Assembly (NCBI GenBank): GCA_964609305.1
Contig: CAZSRK010000001.1
Coordinates: 25,513 to 89,512, forward strand
Direction: 5' to 3'
DNA: 64,000 bases
Source: CAKSXP01 sp964609305
GTDB lineage: Bacteria; Bacillota; Clostridia; Oscillospirales; Oscillospiraceae
Position 1 is the first letter of the stretch, and every line of letters starts with the position of its first letter. The translations under genes were made by a program, and so were the position numbers. The notes under the pieces are model-generated. The model made no database searches, was not told where the DNA came from, and worked only from the letters and a program-made list of their open reading frames with translations. Positions 34,732 to 43,904 of this stretch are shown piece by piece.

Positions 34732-35954
34732 AAAACGTCAAGTGCCTCAAATGCATAAAATGCGGCCGGGAGTATTCGCCCGCACCGGACGCCACGATCT
34801 GCCAGTGCGGCGGCATCCTGGACGTGGTTTACGACTATGACTACATACGCTCCGTTGTCAGCCGCAGGTATTATGCGCAGCACAGCGAGCGCTCCATGTG
34901 GCGTTACCGCGCCTTCCTCCCGGTCGAGGATGAAACCCCGGCGCCGCCGCTGCGTGTCGGATGGTCCCCGCTGTATGAGAAACCGGGGCTGGCTTCCGAC
35001 CTGGGCATCGCGCGCCTCTGGGTCAAGGACGACGGGCTGAACCCGACCTCCAGCCTCAAGGACCGGGCAAGCTCCATGGCGGTCGCCAAGGCCATGGAAG
35101 CGGGATATGGCACCATCGCCTGCTCCAGCACCGGCAACGCCGCCTCCTCTTTGGCGGGGAACGCGGCGGCGGCCGGCCTTAAGACCTATATATTCGTGCC
35201 GTCCCGCGCGCCCGCCGGCAAGGTCGCGCAGCTTCGCATTTTCGGCGCGACGGTGATCTCCGTCGAGGGCAGCTATGAGGATACCTTTCGCCTGTCTGCC
35301 GAGGCGATAGAAAAATACGGCTGGTACAACCGCAACGCCGCCATAAACCCGTATCTCATGGAGGGGAAAAAGACCGTTGCGCTCGAAATCGCCGAGCAGC
35401 TCGGCTGGGAGGTCCCGGACTATGTTGCGCTTTCGGTCGGCGATGGCTGCACCATTGCGGGGGTCTGGAAGGGCTTTAAGGACCTGTACGGTGCCGAGCT
35501 TATCGACAGGCTGCCCCGGCTCATAAGCGTTCAGGCACAGGGCTGCTGCCCGATAAACCGTGCGCTCGAAACCGGAAGGCCCGTCGAGCCAATGGGCGAG
35601 AACACCATTGCCGACAGCATCGCCGTCGGCGTGCCGCGAAACCCCGACAAGGCGATGGCCGCCGTACGCGAATCGAACGGCCTGACTGTCGAGGTGTCGG
35701 ACGAGGAGATATTCTCCGCAATGCGGCTGCTTGGCCGCAGCTGCGGCGTTTTTGGCGAGCCTGCCGGCGCTGCCGGTACTGCGGGCCTGGTCAGGGCCTG
35801 TGAAAAGGGCCTGCTCCCTGCCAACGCTACCGTGGTGTCGATCGTGACGGGAAACGGGCTAAAAGATACGGCCAGCGGCATCAAGGCCGCCGGGGAGCCC
35901 GTCCGTGTCGAGCCCTGCCTTGAGCTGGTTGAAAAGGCGCTTGGCCTTCAATAA
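34728..35954 (+). CDS. Threonine synthase-like PLP enzyme
   Basis: 408 residues. A short N-terminal zinc-ribbon-like region (CLKCIKC ... CQCGG) precedes a fold-type II PLP domain with the lysine in SSLKDRASS, the loop SSTGNAASSLAGNAA and a C-terminal VTGNGLKD. This is the architecture of threonine synthase. No hom or thrB is nearby; the start overlaps the previous stop (ATGA), and the pair sits inside a purine cluster, so a catabolic beta-elimination or replacement role is as likely as threonine synthesis. Confidence 0.85.
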   Translation: MKNVKCLKCIKCGREYSPAPDATICQCGGILDVVYDYDYIRSVVSRRYYAQHSERSMWRYRAFLPVEDETPAPPLRVGWSPLYEKPGLASDLGIARLWVKDDGLNPTSSLKDRASSMAVAKAMEAGYGTIACSSTGNAASSLAGNAAAAGLKTYIFVPSRAPAGKVAQLRIFGATVISVEGSYEDTFRLSAEAIEKYGWYNRNAAINPYLMEGKKTVALEIAEQLGWEVPDYVALSVGDGCTIAGVWKGFKDLYGAELIDRLPRLISVQAQGCCPINRALETGRPVEPMGENTIADSIAVGVPRNPDKAMAAVRESNGLTVEVSDEEIFSAMRLLGRSCGVFGEPAGAAGTAGLVRACEKGLLPANATVVSIVTGNGLKDTASGIKAAGEPVRVEPCLELVEKALGLQ

Positions 35955-35959
35955 AACAC

Positions 35960-35999
35960 AAAGGCCATGAAAGGCAGGCAGCCTTTCATGGCCTTTTTT
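35960..35999. terminator. Bidirectional terminator
   Basis: A 15-bp perfect stem AAAGGCCATGAAAGG with T-run, between the convergent PLP enzyme and HAD genes. Confidence 0.9.
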
Positions 36000-36034
36000 A
36001 AATATACCGGATTTCATCGTGAAGAAGGAGCGGA

Positions 36035-36715
36035 TCAGGCTTCCGTCCAGACTTTTTCGCCGTCCATTTGTCCGAGAAGGTACTGCCCAAGCTCCCGGAC
36101 TGTCCCGACAGTTTTGACAGCGCCCGCCGCCTCTAGCTCTCCCGGCTCGGCATAGCCGTAATACACGCCTATGCAGTCGATGCCGCACTCGGCCGCGCCT
36201 GCAACGTCATAGCTGCGGTCGCCTACCATGACCACGGTCGACGGGTCGGAAACTGCCAGCATCTCGAGCACGTCCTTTATGACCTCCGCCTTGCTGTGCC
36301 GCCGTCCGTCGAACTCGCTGCCCAGAACGACGTCGAAATACGGCATTATGCCGTAGCTTTCAACGATCTGGGTCGAGAACTTCGTGGGCTTGCTGGTCGC
36401 AACGGCGAGGCGCGCTCCCGCAGCGCGCAGTTTTTGCAGAAGCTCGTCAACGCCGTCATACATGCGGTTTTCCCTGATACCAACGGTCGAAAAACGCTCG
36501 CGATAGAGGCTCTGTGCCTGACCCGCGGTCTCGGCGTCCATTCCAAGCTTCTGCATGAACATCTGTTTGAGCGGCGGGCCAACGAAACAGTAGTACAGCT
36601 CCTCCCGCGGCGCTTCTATACCCATATGCTCGAGAGCATACTGCACACAATTTATTATCCCCTCGGCGGAATCAGACAGCGTTCCGTCAAGATCGAAAAG
36701 TATCGTATCGTACAT
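36035..36715 (-). CDS. HAD hydrolase, phosphoglycolate phosphatase-like
   Basis: 226 residues. HAD motif I FDLDGTLSDS near residue 6, motif II ATSKPTK, and motif IV MVGDRSYDV. Cap type and length match Gph/PpaX phosphatases; the substrate cannot be told. If PpaX-like, it might act on pyrophosphate, like the membrane pyrophosphatase 2 kb away, but this is speculation. ATG 36715 follows GGAGG-AGGGG. Confidence 0.9.
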   Translation of the reverse strand: MYDTILFDLDGTLSDSAEGIINCVQYALEHMGIEAPREELYYCFVGPPLKQMFMQKLGMDAETAGQAQSLYRERFSTVGIRENRMYDGVDELLQKLRAAGARLAVATSKPTKFSTQIVESYGIMPYFDVVLGSEFDGRRHSKAEVIKDVLEMLAVSDPSTVVMVGDRSYDVAGAAECGIDCIGVYYGYAEPGELEAAGAVKTVGTVRELGQYLLGQMDGEKVWTEA

Positions 36716-36819
36716 AAAAAACACCCCTGCCTCCATATCCTACTATATTGTACCGCCGTTGTCAAACCGCGGGGCCCCGGCATAGTCTGTAATGTAATTC
36801 ATAAAAAGGATTGGTTTTT

Positions 36820-37899
36820 ATGCCTGATAATAAGATAACACGTTTTTTTCTGGGAGCCAACTCAGAACAGGGCTTTTACTCGCTTTATGACGGTTTTGCC
36901 CGTCCGGAGGACGGGGTGTTCCTATACGTGCTCAAGGGCGGGCCCGGCTGCGGCAAGTCGAGCTTTATGAAGCGCATCGGTGCCCGCGCAGACTGTGAGG
37001 GTCTGGACGTTGAATACATCCACTGCTCCGGCGACCCCGAATCACTCGACGCGGTATATATCCCCGCGCTCGGCGTCGCCTACGCCGACGGCACGTCGCC
37101 GCACGTTCTCGACCCTCCGTATCCCGCAGCGGGCGGCGCATACCTCGACCTTGGCAGCTTTTACGACATCGATAATCTCAAGCCAAGGCTTGCGGAGATC
37201 ATGGCCCTTAACCGAAGGTACAAGGGTAAATATAAGGAAAGTTATGCTCTCCTCTCCTCCGCAGGCAGCGTCGCTGTCCGCCCCCTGCCGGAGCTGATGA
37301 CCAGGGACGTGGACAGCTCCGTCCGGCGGCGCGCCCGGTCGCTCATCGGCAGGGAACTGGACAGAGTATCCGCCTCCGGAACCGGACGTATCGACAAACG
37401 CTTCCTGTCCGCAATAAGCTGCCAGGGCAGCGTTTTCTTCGATGCCACGATTTACGAGATCGCGCCGCGCGTGTGCGTACTTGACAACGACCTCGGCTTT
37501 GCGCAGGCATATCTGGACGAATGCGTAAAAGCCGCGCATGAGCGCGGATATGACATGATCGTATGCCCCGACTGCCTGACGCCGGAAAAGACCCAGGCCG
37601 TGCTCATACCCGAGGCGGGGCTGGCGCTGCTGGAGTCCGGTCGGCGCTCGCGCTGGACGGGTGAGGTATACCGCCACGTGCGCCTGGACGCCATGGCTGA
37701 CACACAGGCGCTCTCACAGCTTCGCCCGGCCATGCGCACGGCCGAAAAGCTGCGCGCGGCGATAATAGCCGAGGCGGAGAAAAAGCTTGCTGCGGCGAAA
37801 GCCCTGCATGATGAGGTTGAGGCCGTGTATAACCCGCATGTTGACTTTGGCGGAGTATATGAGCTGGTCGAAAAACACGCCGAAATGCTTGGCATCTGA
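36820..37899 (+). CDS. P-loop ATPase, PRK06851-like
   Basis: 359 residues, cytoplasmic, function unknown. Walker A is LKGGPGCGKSSFMKRIG near residues 35-51. A long helical C-terminus contains EKKLAAAKALHDE. It resembles the uncharacterised clostridial PRK06851 group. Start at 36820 with AAAAAGGA upstream. Single gene; the following 470 bases are non-coding apart from a possible 40-codon frame. Confidence 0.75.
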   Translation: MPDNKITRFFLGANSEQGFYSLYDGFARPEDGVFLYVLKGGPGCGKSSFMKRIGARADCEGLDVEYIHCSGDPESLDAVYIPALGVAYADGTSPHVLDPPYPAAGGAYLDLGSFYDIDNLKPRLAEIMALNRRYKGKYKESYALLSSAGSVAVRPLPELMTRDVDSSVRRRARSLIGRELDRVSASGTGRIDKRFLSAISCQGSVFFDATIYEIAPRVCVLDNDLGFAQAYLDECVKAAHERGYDMIVCPDCLTPEKTQAVLIPEAGLALLESGRRSRWTGEVYRHVRLDAMADTQALSQLRPAMRTAEKLRAAIIAEAEKKLAAAKALHDEVEAVYNPHVDFGGVYELVEKHAEMLGI

Positions 37900-38035
37900 T
37901 ATGCGAAAGCAGAATTTTTCAATTTGAAACTCAAGTCCGTTAGATTTTTGTTTTAAGCGATCGCATGACAACGCTTATTTCCCCCTTTGTGGCTGTTAAT
38001 AGCTTATTCTATGGGATAATTTTAAACTGTTTATG

Positions 38036-38083
38036 CTTCGGGGAGGTACTTTTCTGCTCGTTCAGAAAAGTACCTCCCCGAAG
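38036..38083. repeat. Perfect 21-bp inverted repeat
   Basis: 38036-38056 is the exact reverse complement of 38063-38083, with a six-base loop. No T-run follows on either strand, so it is not an ordinary terminator. It lies in the 473-base gap between the ATPase gene and hppA. Could be a small-RNA stem, a remnant of a miniature transposable element, or a processing site. Confidence 0.85.
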
Positions 38084-38135
38084 GGCAACAAGCTTCGTTT
38101 AACAAACGCTTTGTTTAAAAGAGAAAAGTATCATA

Positions 38136-38258
38136 ATGGAGAATACAGTACTTGAAAGTACTATAAAAGGGACTAAAACGTCAAAGGAACACATAACCCG
38201 TAGCCCGATACTCTCCGCACTCATCAAGCTCATCGCCGGCGAGGCCACAGGAGCATAG
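38136..38258 (+). CDS. Possible 40-residue peptide
   Basis: An open frame from ATG 38136 to TAG 38258 encodes a 40-residue product with a basic middle and hydrophobic tail (ILSALIKLIAGEA). No clear ribosome binding site. It lies just after the perfect hairpin. It may be a remnant of a longer gene or chance. Confidence 0.25.
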   Translation: MENTVLESTIKGTKTSKEHITRSPILSALIKLIAGEATGA

Positions 38259-38305
38259 GCCGGCAGGTTTCAAAAACGATTTGGTCATACAAATACAGCG
38301 CAAAT

Positions 38306-38350
38306 AAAAAACCAGACCCTGCGTCAAACGGCGCGGGGTCCGGTTTTTTA
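38306..38350. terminator. Terminator after hppA
   Basis: Stem of about 17 bp (ACCAGACCCTGCG with near-complement) with A-run and T-run; on the minus strand it directly follows hppA. Confidence 0.85.
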
Positions 38351-38372
38351 TCAGTAACTGTGCGATCAGGCC

Positions 38373-40361
38373 TTACAGAAGTCCACCGATGGAAACAAAG
38401 ATGGGAGCAAAAACGACCGCAACGATGGTCATGAGCTTTATGAGGATGTTGATGGACGGGCCTGAGGTATCCTTGAACGGATCGCCAACGGTGTCGCCCA
38501 CAACGGCAGCCTTGTGCGCCTCGGAGCCCTTACCTCCATGATGGCCTTCCTCAATGTACTTCTTGGCGTTGTCCCAGGCACCGCCGGCGTTGGACATGAA
38601 GATAGCCATAAGCACGCCGGTAACGACCGCGCCGGCCAGCATACCGCCGAGAGCGGCCGGGCCGATGACGATGCCGACAACGATGGGCGCGAGAACGGCG
38701 ATAATGCCGGGCAGCAGCATCTCCTTGAGGGACGCGGTGGTGGAAATGGCAACGCAGGTCTTGTAATCAGGCTTGGCCGTTCCCACGAGTATGCCGGGGA
38801 TGGTGCGGAACTGACGGCGGACCTCCTCGATCATGCTGTAAGCTGCCTTGGACACGCTCTCCATAGTCATTGCGGAGAACACGAAAGGCAGCATACCGCC
38901 GATGAGAAGTCCGATGGTGACATAGGGTGAGAGGATATCTATCTCGGTGATGCCGACCGCCTGAGCGTAGGACACGAACAGGGCCAGCGCGGTGAGCGCG
39001 GCGGAACCGATGGCAAAGCCCTTGCCCATAGCGGCGGTGGTGTTGCCGACGGAGTCGAGCTTGTCAGTGATCTCTCGGACAGACTCGTCCAGCTCGCTCA
39101 TCTCGGCGATACCGCCGGCATTGTCGGCGATGGGGCCATAGGCGTCGACCGCGACGGTGATGCCGGTGGTGGAGAGCATGCCGACAGCGGCAAGCGCGAT
39201 ACCATACAGGCCGGCAAAATTATATGCAAAGAAGATGCCGACACAGATGAGCAGCATGGGAATGACAGTGGAATGCATGCCGACGGCCAGGCCCTGGATA
39301 ATCGTGGTGGCAGAGCCGGTCTCGGACTGCTGGGCGATCCTTTTGACGGACTTATAGTCGCTGGAAGTATATACCTCGGTCACGATGCCGATTATGAGGC
39401 CAACGATCAGTCCGGCGATGATGGCGATGGACTGGTCAAAGCTGTCGAAGAACAGCTTGCTCAGGATGATGGCGGCTATTACGACGACGATAGACGAGAC
39501 ATAGGAGCCCATCTTCAACGCCTTATGCGGGTTGGAGTTCTCATCACCGCGGACGAAAAAGCAGCCTATGATGGACGCAAGGATACCAATCGCTGAAAGC
39601 ACGAGCGGGTATACGACTCCTGCGCCTGTGAAAACGCCTGTGACAGCAACGCCGAGGGTGAGCGCGGAGACTATCGCGCCGACATAGGACTCAAACAGGT
39701 CGGCGCCCATACCGGCAACGTCGCCGACGTTGTCACCGACGTTATCGGCGATAACGGCAGGGTTGCGCGGGTCATCCTCGGGAATACCGGCCTCGACCTT
39801 ACCGACAAGGTCTGCGCCGACGTCGGCCGCCTTGGTGTATATACCACCGCCGACACGGGCAAACAGCGCGATGGAGGACGCGCCGAGGGAGAAGCCGGTC
39901 AGGATCTCCACATCCTCAGTCACGATGTAGATCAGCGCACAGCCCAGAACGCCCAGGCCGACGACGCACATGCCCATAACGCTGCCGCCGGAAAAGGCGA
40001 TGCCGAGAGCCTTGTTCATGCCGCTGCTCTGGGCCGCGGCCGCGGTGCGGACGTTGGCCTTGGTCGCAACGTTCATACCGACATAACCGGCCGCAACGGA
40101 GAACACAGCACCTATCAGAAAGCACACGGCTGTCTTCCAGCTGATGAACACGCTGATGAGAATAAACAGAACTATGACAAAGACGACGAGTATTTTATAC
40201 TCGGCAAACAGAAATGCCCTGGCGCCCTCGCTTATGCTGGCGGCGATCTCCTTCATGCGGTCGTTGCCCGCATCCGCCCGGGAGACCACTGCGGTCTTGT
40301 ATCCGGCAAATACAAGAGCGAGAACCGCCAGAACGGGGGCGATCCAGATAAGATTTTCCAC
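38373..40361 (-). CDS. hppA: Membrane-bound ion-translocating pyrophosphatase
   Basis: 662 residues with about 16 hydrophobic segments. Couples pyrophosphate hydrolysis to H+ or Na+ export. The catalytic acidic loops include DVGADLVGKVEAGIPEDDP and DNVGDNVGDVAGMGADLFES, and DNAGGIAEM near the active site. GNTTAAMGKG has Ala where K+-independent enzymes have Lys, indicating the K+-dependent class. Whether H+ or Na+ is pumped is not decided here. The start is a GTG (40361) with GAGGAG about ten bases upstream. Divergent from ade. Confidence 0.96.
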   Translation of the reverse strand: MENLIWIAPVLAVLALVFAGYKTAVVSRADAGNDRMKEIAASISEGARAFLFAEYKILVVFVIVLFILISVFISWKTAVCFLIGAVFSVAAGYVGMNVATKANVRTAAAAQSSGMNKALGIAFSGGSVMGMCVVGLGVLGCALIYIVTEDVEILTGFSLGASSIALFARVGGGIYTKAADVGADLVGKVEAGIPEDDPRNPAVIADNVGDNVGDVAGMGADLFESYVGAIVSALTLGVAVTGVFTGAGVVYPLVLSAIGILASIIGCFFVRGDENSNPHKALKMGSYVSSIVVVIAAIILSKLFFDSFDQSIAIIAGLIVGLIIGIVTEVYTSSDYKSVKRIAQQSETGSATTIIQGLAVGMHSTVIPMLLICVGIFFAYNFAGLYGIALAAVGMLSTTGITVAVDAYGPIADNAGGIAEMSELDESVREITDKLDSVGNTTAAMGKGFAIGSAALTALALFVSYAQAVGITEIDILSPYVTIGLLIGGMLPFVFSAMTMESVSKAAYSMIEEVRRQFRTIPGILVGTAKPDYKTCVAISTTASLKEMLLPGIIAVLAPIVVGIVIGPAALGGMLAGAVVTGVLMAIFMSNAGGAWDNAKKYIEEGHHGGKGSEAHKAAVVGDTVGDPFKDTSGPSINILIKLMTIVAVVFAPIFVSIGGLL

Positions 40362-40510
40362 TTGTGATTCACTCCTCAATATTTTTTCTGACCAAGAAAT
40401 GCCCAAGCCTGCCTGCCCGTCTCCTGTACGAACGAAAAAGGACATGTTTGGACGCTGAACTATAATATACTATTTATAAGCATTTTGCAAACACAAAAAG
40501 TAACAAAAGA

Positions 40511-40539
40511 TTGTAATTTTCAGCCCAAAGTTGTATAAT
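40511..40539 (+). promoter_or_regulatory. Candidate promoter of the ade-hydA operon
   Basis: TTGTAA at 40511 and TATAAT at 40534, 17-base spacer, in the AT-rich 265-base gap divergent from hppA. I see no purine-riboswitch signature in this leader. Confidence 0.65.
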
Positions 40540-40626
40540 CTATGACTAAACAGGTATCTGTATTTTTTTACTTTCGTTAATTATGACAATACGATATTCC
40601 ATAAAAATTGAAAAGGAGGTTTTTCC

Positions 40627-42420
40627 ATGTTACGCCACTTCTGCAGATCCCCGCTTTGCGACGCGGCTCCGGCTCTCATCTCGACCGCAATGGGCCGCTC
40701 GCCGGCGGAGCTGGTCATCCGCTCGGCAAGGCTTGTGAACGTCTGCACTGGCGAAATATTGCCGGATACGGACGTGGCCGTCACCCAAGGCCGCATCGCG
40801 CTGGTCGGCGACGCGGCGCATTGCATAGGAGAAGGCACACGGGTAATAGATGCAAACGGCGCATATCTCGCCCCCGGTTTTCTGGACGGGCATATACATG
40901 TCGAGTCGTCCATGCTCTCTGTCGGGGAGTATGCCCGGGCCGTCGTGCCGCACGGCACCGTCGGCATATATATGGACCCTCACGAGATATGCAATGTCCT
41001 CGGCATGGAGGGCGTGCGCTGTATGATAGAGGATTCGCACCGTGCTCCGCTCAAGACGATGGTCACGGTACCCTCCTGCGTGCCCGGAGTGCCGGGGTTT
41101 GAGGATACGGGCGCCGAGATAACGGCGGAAAACGTCGCGGAAATGCTGAGCTGGCCGGAGGTAGTAGGTCTCGGAGAGATGATGAACTATCCCGGCATCC
41201 TCGAGGGCAGCGAGCGTCCGCTGTCCGTCGTACGCGAGACGCAAAAGGCAGGGATGCCCGTCACGGGGCACTACCCCTCTTCTGATATCAGGGGCCTGAA
41301 CGCATACATAGCCGCCGGCATAAATTGCTGCCACGAATCCACGACTGAGACGGACACACTTTCCAAAATGCGCCTTGGAATGTATGCGATGCTGCGCGAG
41401 GGCAGCGCGTGGCACGACTTGGCCGAGGTCTCCAAGGCCGTCACTCGGCACGAGGTCGACACGCGCCTTGCCCTTCTCGTGACGGACGACGCACATCCCA
41501 ATACGCTTATTACAAACGGGCACCTTGACTATCTGCTGCGCCGCGCCATGCAGGAGGGCATTCCCGCCATTCAGGCGATACAGATGGTCACGATAAATAC
41601 CGCGACCTGCTTCGGCATGCAGGCCGAGCTGGGCAGCATCGCGCCCGGAAAATGCGCGGACATGGTGCTCATCGGTTCACTCGAGGATATGGACGTGAGG
41701 ATGGTGTTTATTGACGGCGAGCTTGTCGCCGAAAATGGCCGGATGACCCGGGAACCGGGAAAATATGAATACCCCGCCTTTGCGCGCAGCACAATGAACG
41801 TCGGCGGCCCCGTCTCCCCCGAAGTTTTCCGGCTCCCCGCCCCGTCGGAGGGACTGACCCGCGTCAGGTGTATCGAGGTCATCTCGGGAAAGACCGTCAA
41901 CCGCGAACGCATCGTCACGCTTCCGGTAACAGAGGGATACGTCGGCAGCGACACGTCGCAGGACGTGCTCAAGGCGGTCGTGTTCGAGCGGCACAGGGCC
42001 ACAGGCAAAAAAGGCTTCGGCTTTGTCAAGGGGTTTGGAATACGCCGCGGCGCGATGGCCTCGACCGTCTCGCACGACGCGCACAATCTCCTCGTTGTCG
42101 GCACCTGCGACGAGGACATGGCCCTGGCGGCAAACACGCTCATCGAAAGCGGCGGCGGGATGTGCGCCGTACGGGACGGAAGGGTCCTGGGACATGTGAA
42201 GCTGCCCATAGCCGGGCTCATGAACGACCGTCCGGCGCAGGATATGGCCGCTGACGTGGCCGTGCTCGAAGACGCCTGGCGTGAGATAGGCTGTACATTG
42301 CCGTCCCCGTTCATGACGATGGCGCTTATCCCGCTGGCCTGCATCCCGGAGCTGCGGCTGACTGACCGCGGGCTCGTTGACTGCCGCGATTACCGCTTTG
42401 CGGAGCTTTTTATCGGGTGA
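40627..42420 (+). CDS. ade: Adenine deaminase
   Basis: 597 residues. Converts adenine to hypoxanthine. Amidohydrolase motifs: PGFLDGHIHVESSML (metal HxH), DPHEICNV, GLGEMMNYPG, GHYPSSD, and TDDAHP; the C-terminal domain typical of Ade ends near ELRLTDRGLVD. Strong AAAGGAGG site before the ATG. It is followed by a hydantoinase gene whose GTG overlaps its stop, and then by a GntR regulator. Confidence 0.96.
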   Translation: MLRHFCRSPLCDAAPALISTAMGRSPAELVIRSARLVNVCTGEILPDTDVAVTQGRIALVGDAAHCIGEGTRVIDANGAYLAPGFLDGHIHVESSMLSVGEYARAVVPHGTVGIYMDPHEICNVLGMEGVRCMIEDSHRAPLKTMVTVPSCVPGVPGFEDTGAEITAENVAEMLSWPEVVGLGEMMNYPGILEGSERPLSVVRETQKAGMPVTGHYPSSDIRGLNAYIAAGINCCHESTTETDTLSKMRLGMYAMLREGSAWHDLAEVSKAVTRHEVDTRLALLVTDDAHPNTLITNGHLDYLLRRAMQEGIPAIQAIQMVTINTATCFGMQAELGSIAPGKCADMVLIGSLEDMDVRMVFIDGELVAENGRMTREPGKYEYPAFARSTMNVGGPVSPEVFRLPAPSEGLTRVRCIEVISGKTVNRERIVTLPVTEGYVGSDTSQDVLKAVVFERHRATGKKGFGFVKGFGIRRGAMASTVSHDAHNLLVVGTCDEDMALAANTLIESGGGMCAVRDGRVLGHVKLPIAGLMNDRPAQDMAADVAVLEDAWREIGCTLPSPFMTMALIPLACIPELRLTDRGLVDCRDYRFAELFIG

Positions 42421-43802
42421 TACTTATGGATAAGGTTCTTAAAATCAAAAACGGAGAAATCGTAACCTCCGATTCCGTCATGCGTTCGGACATCTACGTG
42501 GAAAACGGGCGCATCGCTCAGATTGGCGGCGAGCTGCCCTGCGATATCGAATACGACGCGCGCGGCTGTCTTATCTTTCCCGGCTTTATCGACAGCCACA
42601 CCCACCTGGGCATGGACGCCGGCAGCACATGGACCATTGACGACTGGGCCAGCGGCACACGTGCGGCCCTCGCCGGCGGCACCACGACCGTTTTGGACTT
42701 TGCGACGCAGGACAGGGGCGACACCCTTGCCCATGCGCTGGAGGTCTGGCATTCCCGCGCCGACGGGCATGCCTTTTGCGACTACGGCTTCCACATGGCC
42801 GTGACCGACTGGAACGGGCATACGCGCCGCGAAATATCCGAGATGCCGGCAGCCGGCGTGACAAGCTTCAAGGCGTACATGGCCTATGACAATCTGCGCC
42901 TTGGCGATGACGAGCTGCTGGAGCTTCTCCGGGAAACACGGGACATCGGCTATGTCGGCGTGCACTGCGAGATCGGAGTCGAGGTGAACCGCCGCGTGCG
43001 CGAGCTGCTCGGCAGCGGCTGCACCGGCCCGGAATACCATCCCCTGTCACGTCCAAACGAGGTCGAGGCGGCGGCTGTCCGACGGTTCATGGAGCTGGCG
43101 GAGCTGGCCGGATCGCCTGCATGGGTCGTGCATCTGAGCACCCGCGAGGGGCTCGCGGAGATACTCAGCGCCCGTAAACGCGGCCTGGACGTACTTACGG
43201 AAACCTGCCCTCAGTATCTCGCGCTCACGGATAAGGTTTACATAACTGGAAGATTTGAGGCCGCTAAATTTGTCTGTTCCCCTCCGATACGTTCGCTGGC
43301 AGATCAGCAGGCATTGTGGGACGCGATCTCCGGCAATGAAGTTGACATAATATCGACAGATCATTGCAGCTTCAATTTTCGCGGTCAAAAGGAACTTGGC
43401 CGCGGGGACTTCTCAAAGATACCGAACGGTCTGCCGGCCATAGAGCACCGTCCGGCCCTGATATGGGACAGCGGAGTTGTCGGAGGGCGCATAACGGCCT
43501 GCCGCATGGCGCAGCTTTTGTCGGAAACTCCGGCAAAAGCTTTCGGGATGTGGCCGCGCAAGGGCAACATCAGCCCCGGCGCGGACGCCGATCTGGTCGT
43601 CTGGGACCCGGAAGCGGAGTGGACGATAACGGCGGCAGACCAGCTCATGCGCGCAGACTACTCCCCCTGGGAGGGCAGGCGGATACGCGGACAGGCCCGC
43701 GCCGTGTTCCTGCACGGACAGCTCGCGGCGGAAAACGGCGCCGTAAACGGAAAGGCTGCCGGACGCTACATCTTCCGCTCAGTACGTGTAGGGGCTGATT
43801 AA
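42417..43802 (+). CDS. hydA: Dihydropyrimidinase / D-hydantoinase
   Basis: 461 residues. Opens cyclic ureides (dihydropyrimidines, hydantoins) to carbamoyl amino acids. Motifs: GFIDSHTHLG (metal), carbamylated-lysine site TSFKAYMAYDN, HCEIGVEV, HLSTREG, STDHCSFNF, and KIPNGLPAIEHR. In the E. coli purine cluster the homologue is hyuA. The GTG at 42417 overlaps the ade stop and has GGAG 11 bases upstream; ATG 42426 is possible. Confidence 0.94.
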   Translation: MILMDKVLKIKNGEIVTSDSVMRSDIYVENGRIAQIGGELPCDIEYDARGCLIFPGFIDSHTHLGMDAGSTWTIDDWASGTRAALAGGTTTVLDFATQDRGDTLAHALEVWHSRADGHAFCDYGFHMAVTDWNGHTRREISEMPAAGVTSFKAYMAYDNLRLGDDELLELLRETRDIGYVGVHCEIGVEVNRRVRELLGSGCTGPEYHPLSRPNEVEAAAVRRFMELAELAGSPAWVVHLSTREGLAEILSARKRGLDVLTETCPQYLALTDKVYITGRFEAAKFVCSPPIRSLADQQALWDAISGNEVDIISTDHCSFNFRGQKELGRGDFSKIPNGLPAIEHRPALIWDSGVVGGRITACRMAQLLSETPAKAFGMWPRKGNISPGADADLVVWDPEAEWTITAADQLMRADYSPWEGRRIRGQARAVFLHGQLAAENGAVNGKAAGRYIFRSVRVGAD

Positions 43803-43811
43803 ATTTACCTC

Positions 43812-43839
43812 TTGCGTTCCGTGCGGAATTTGATATAAT
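43812..43839 (+). promoter_or_regulatory. Candidate promoter of the gntR gene
   Basis: TTGCGT at 43812 and TATAAT at 43834 with 16 bases between, followed by AT-rich dyads (TATGATACATA) that could be operators. Confidence 0.5.
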
Positions 43840-43904
43840 GTATGATACATATCTTACGTTATGTCGATATATCAATACAATGACCGCACAGGAGAAATGT
43901 ACTT

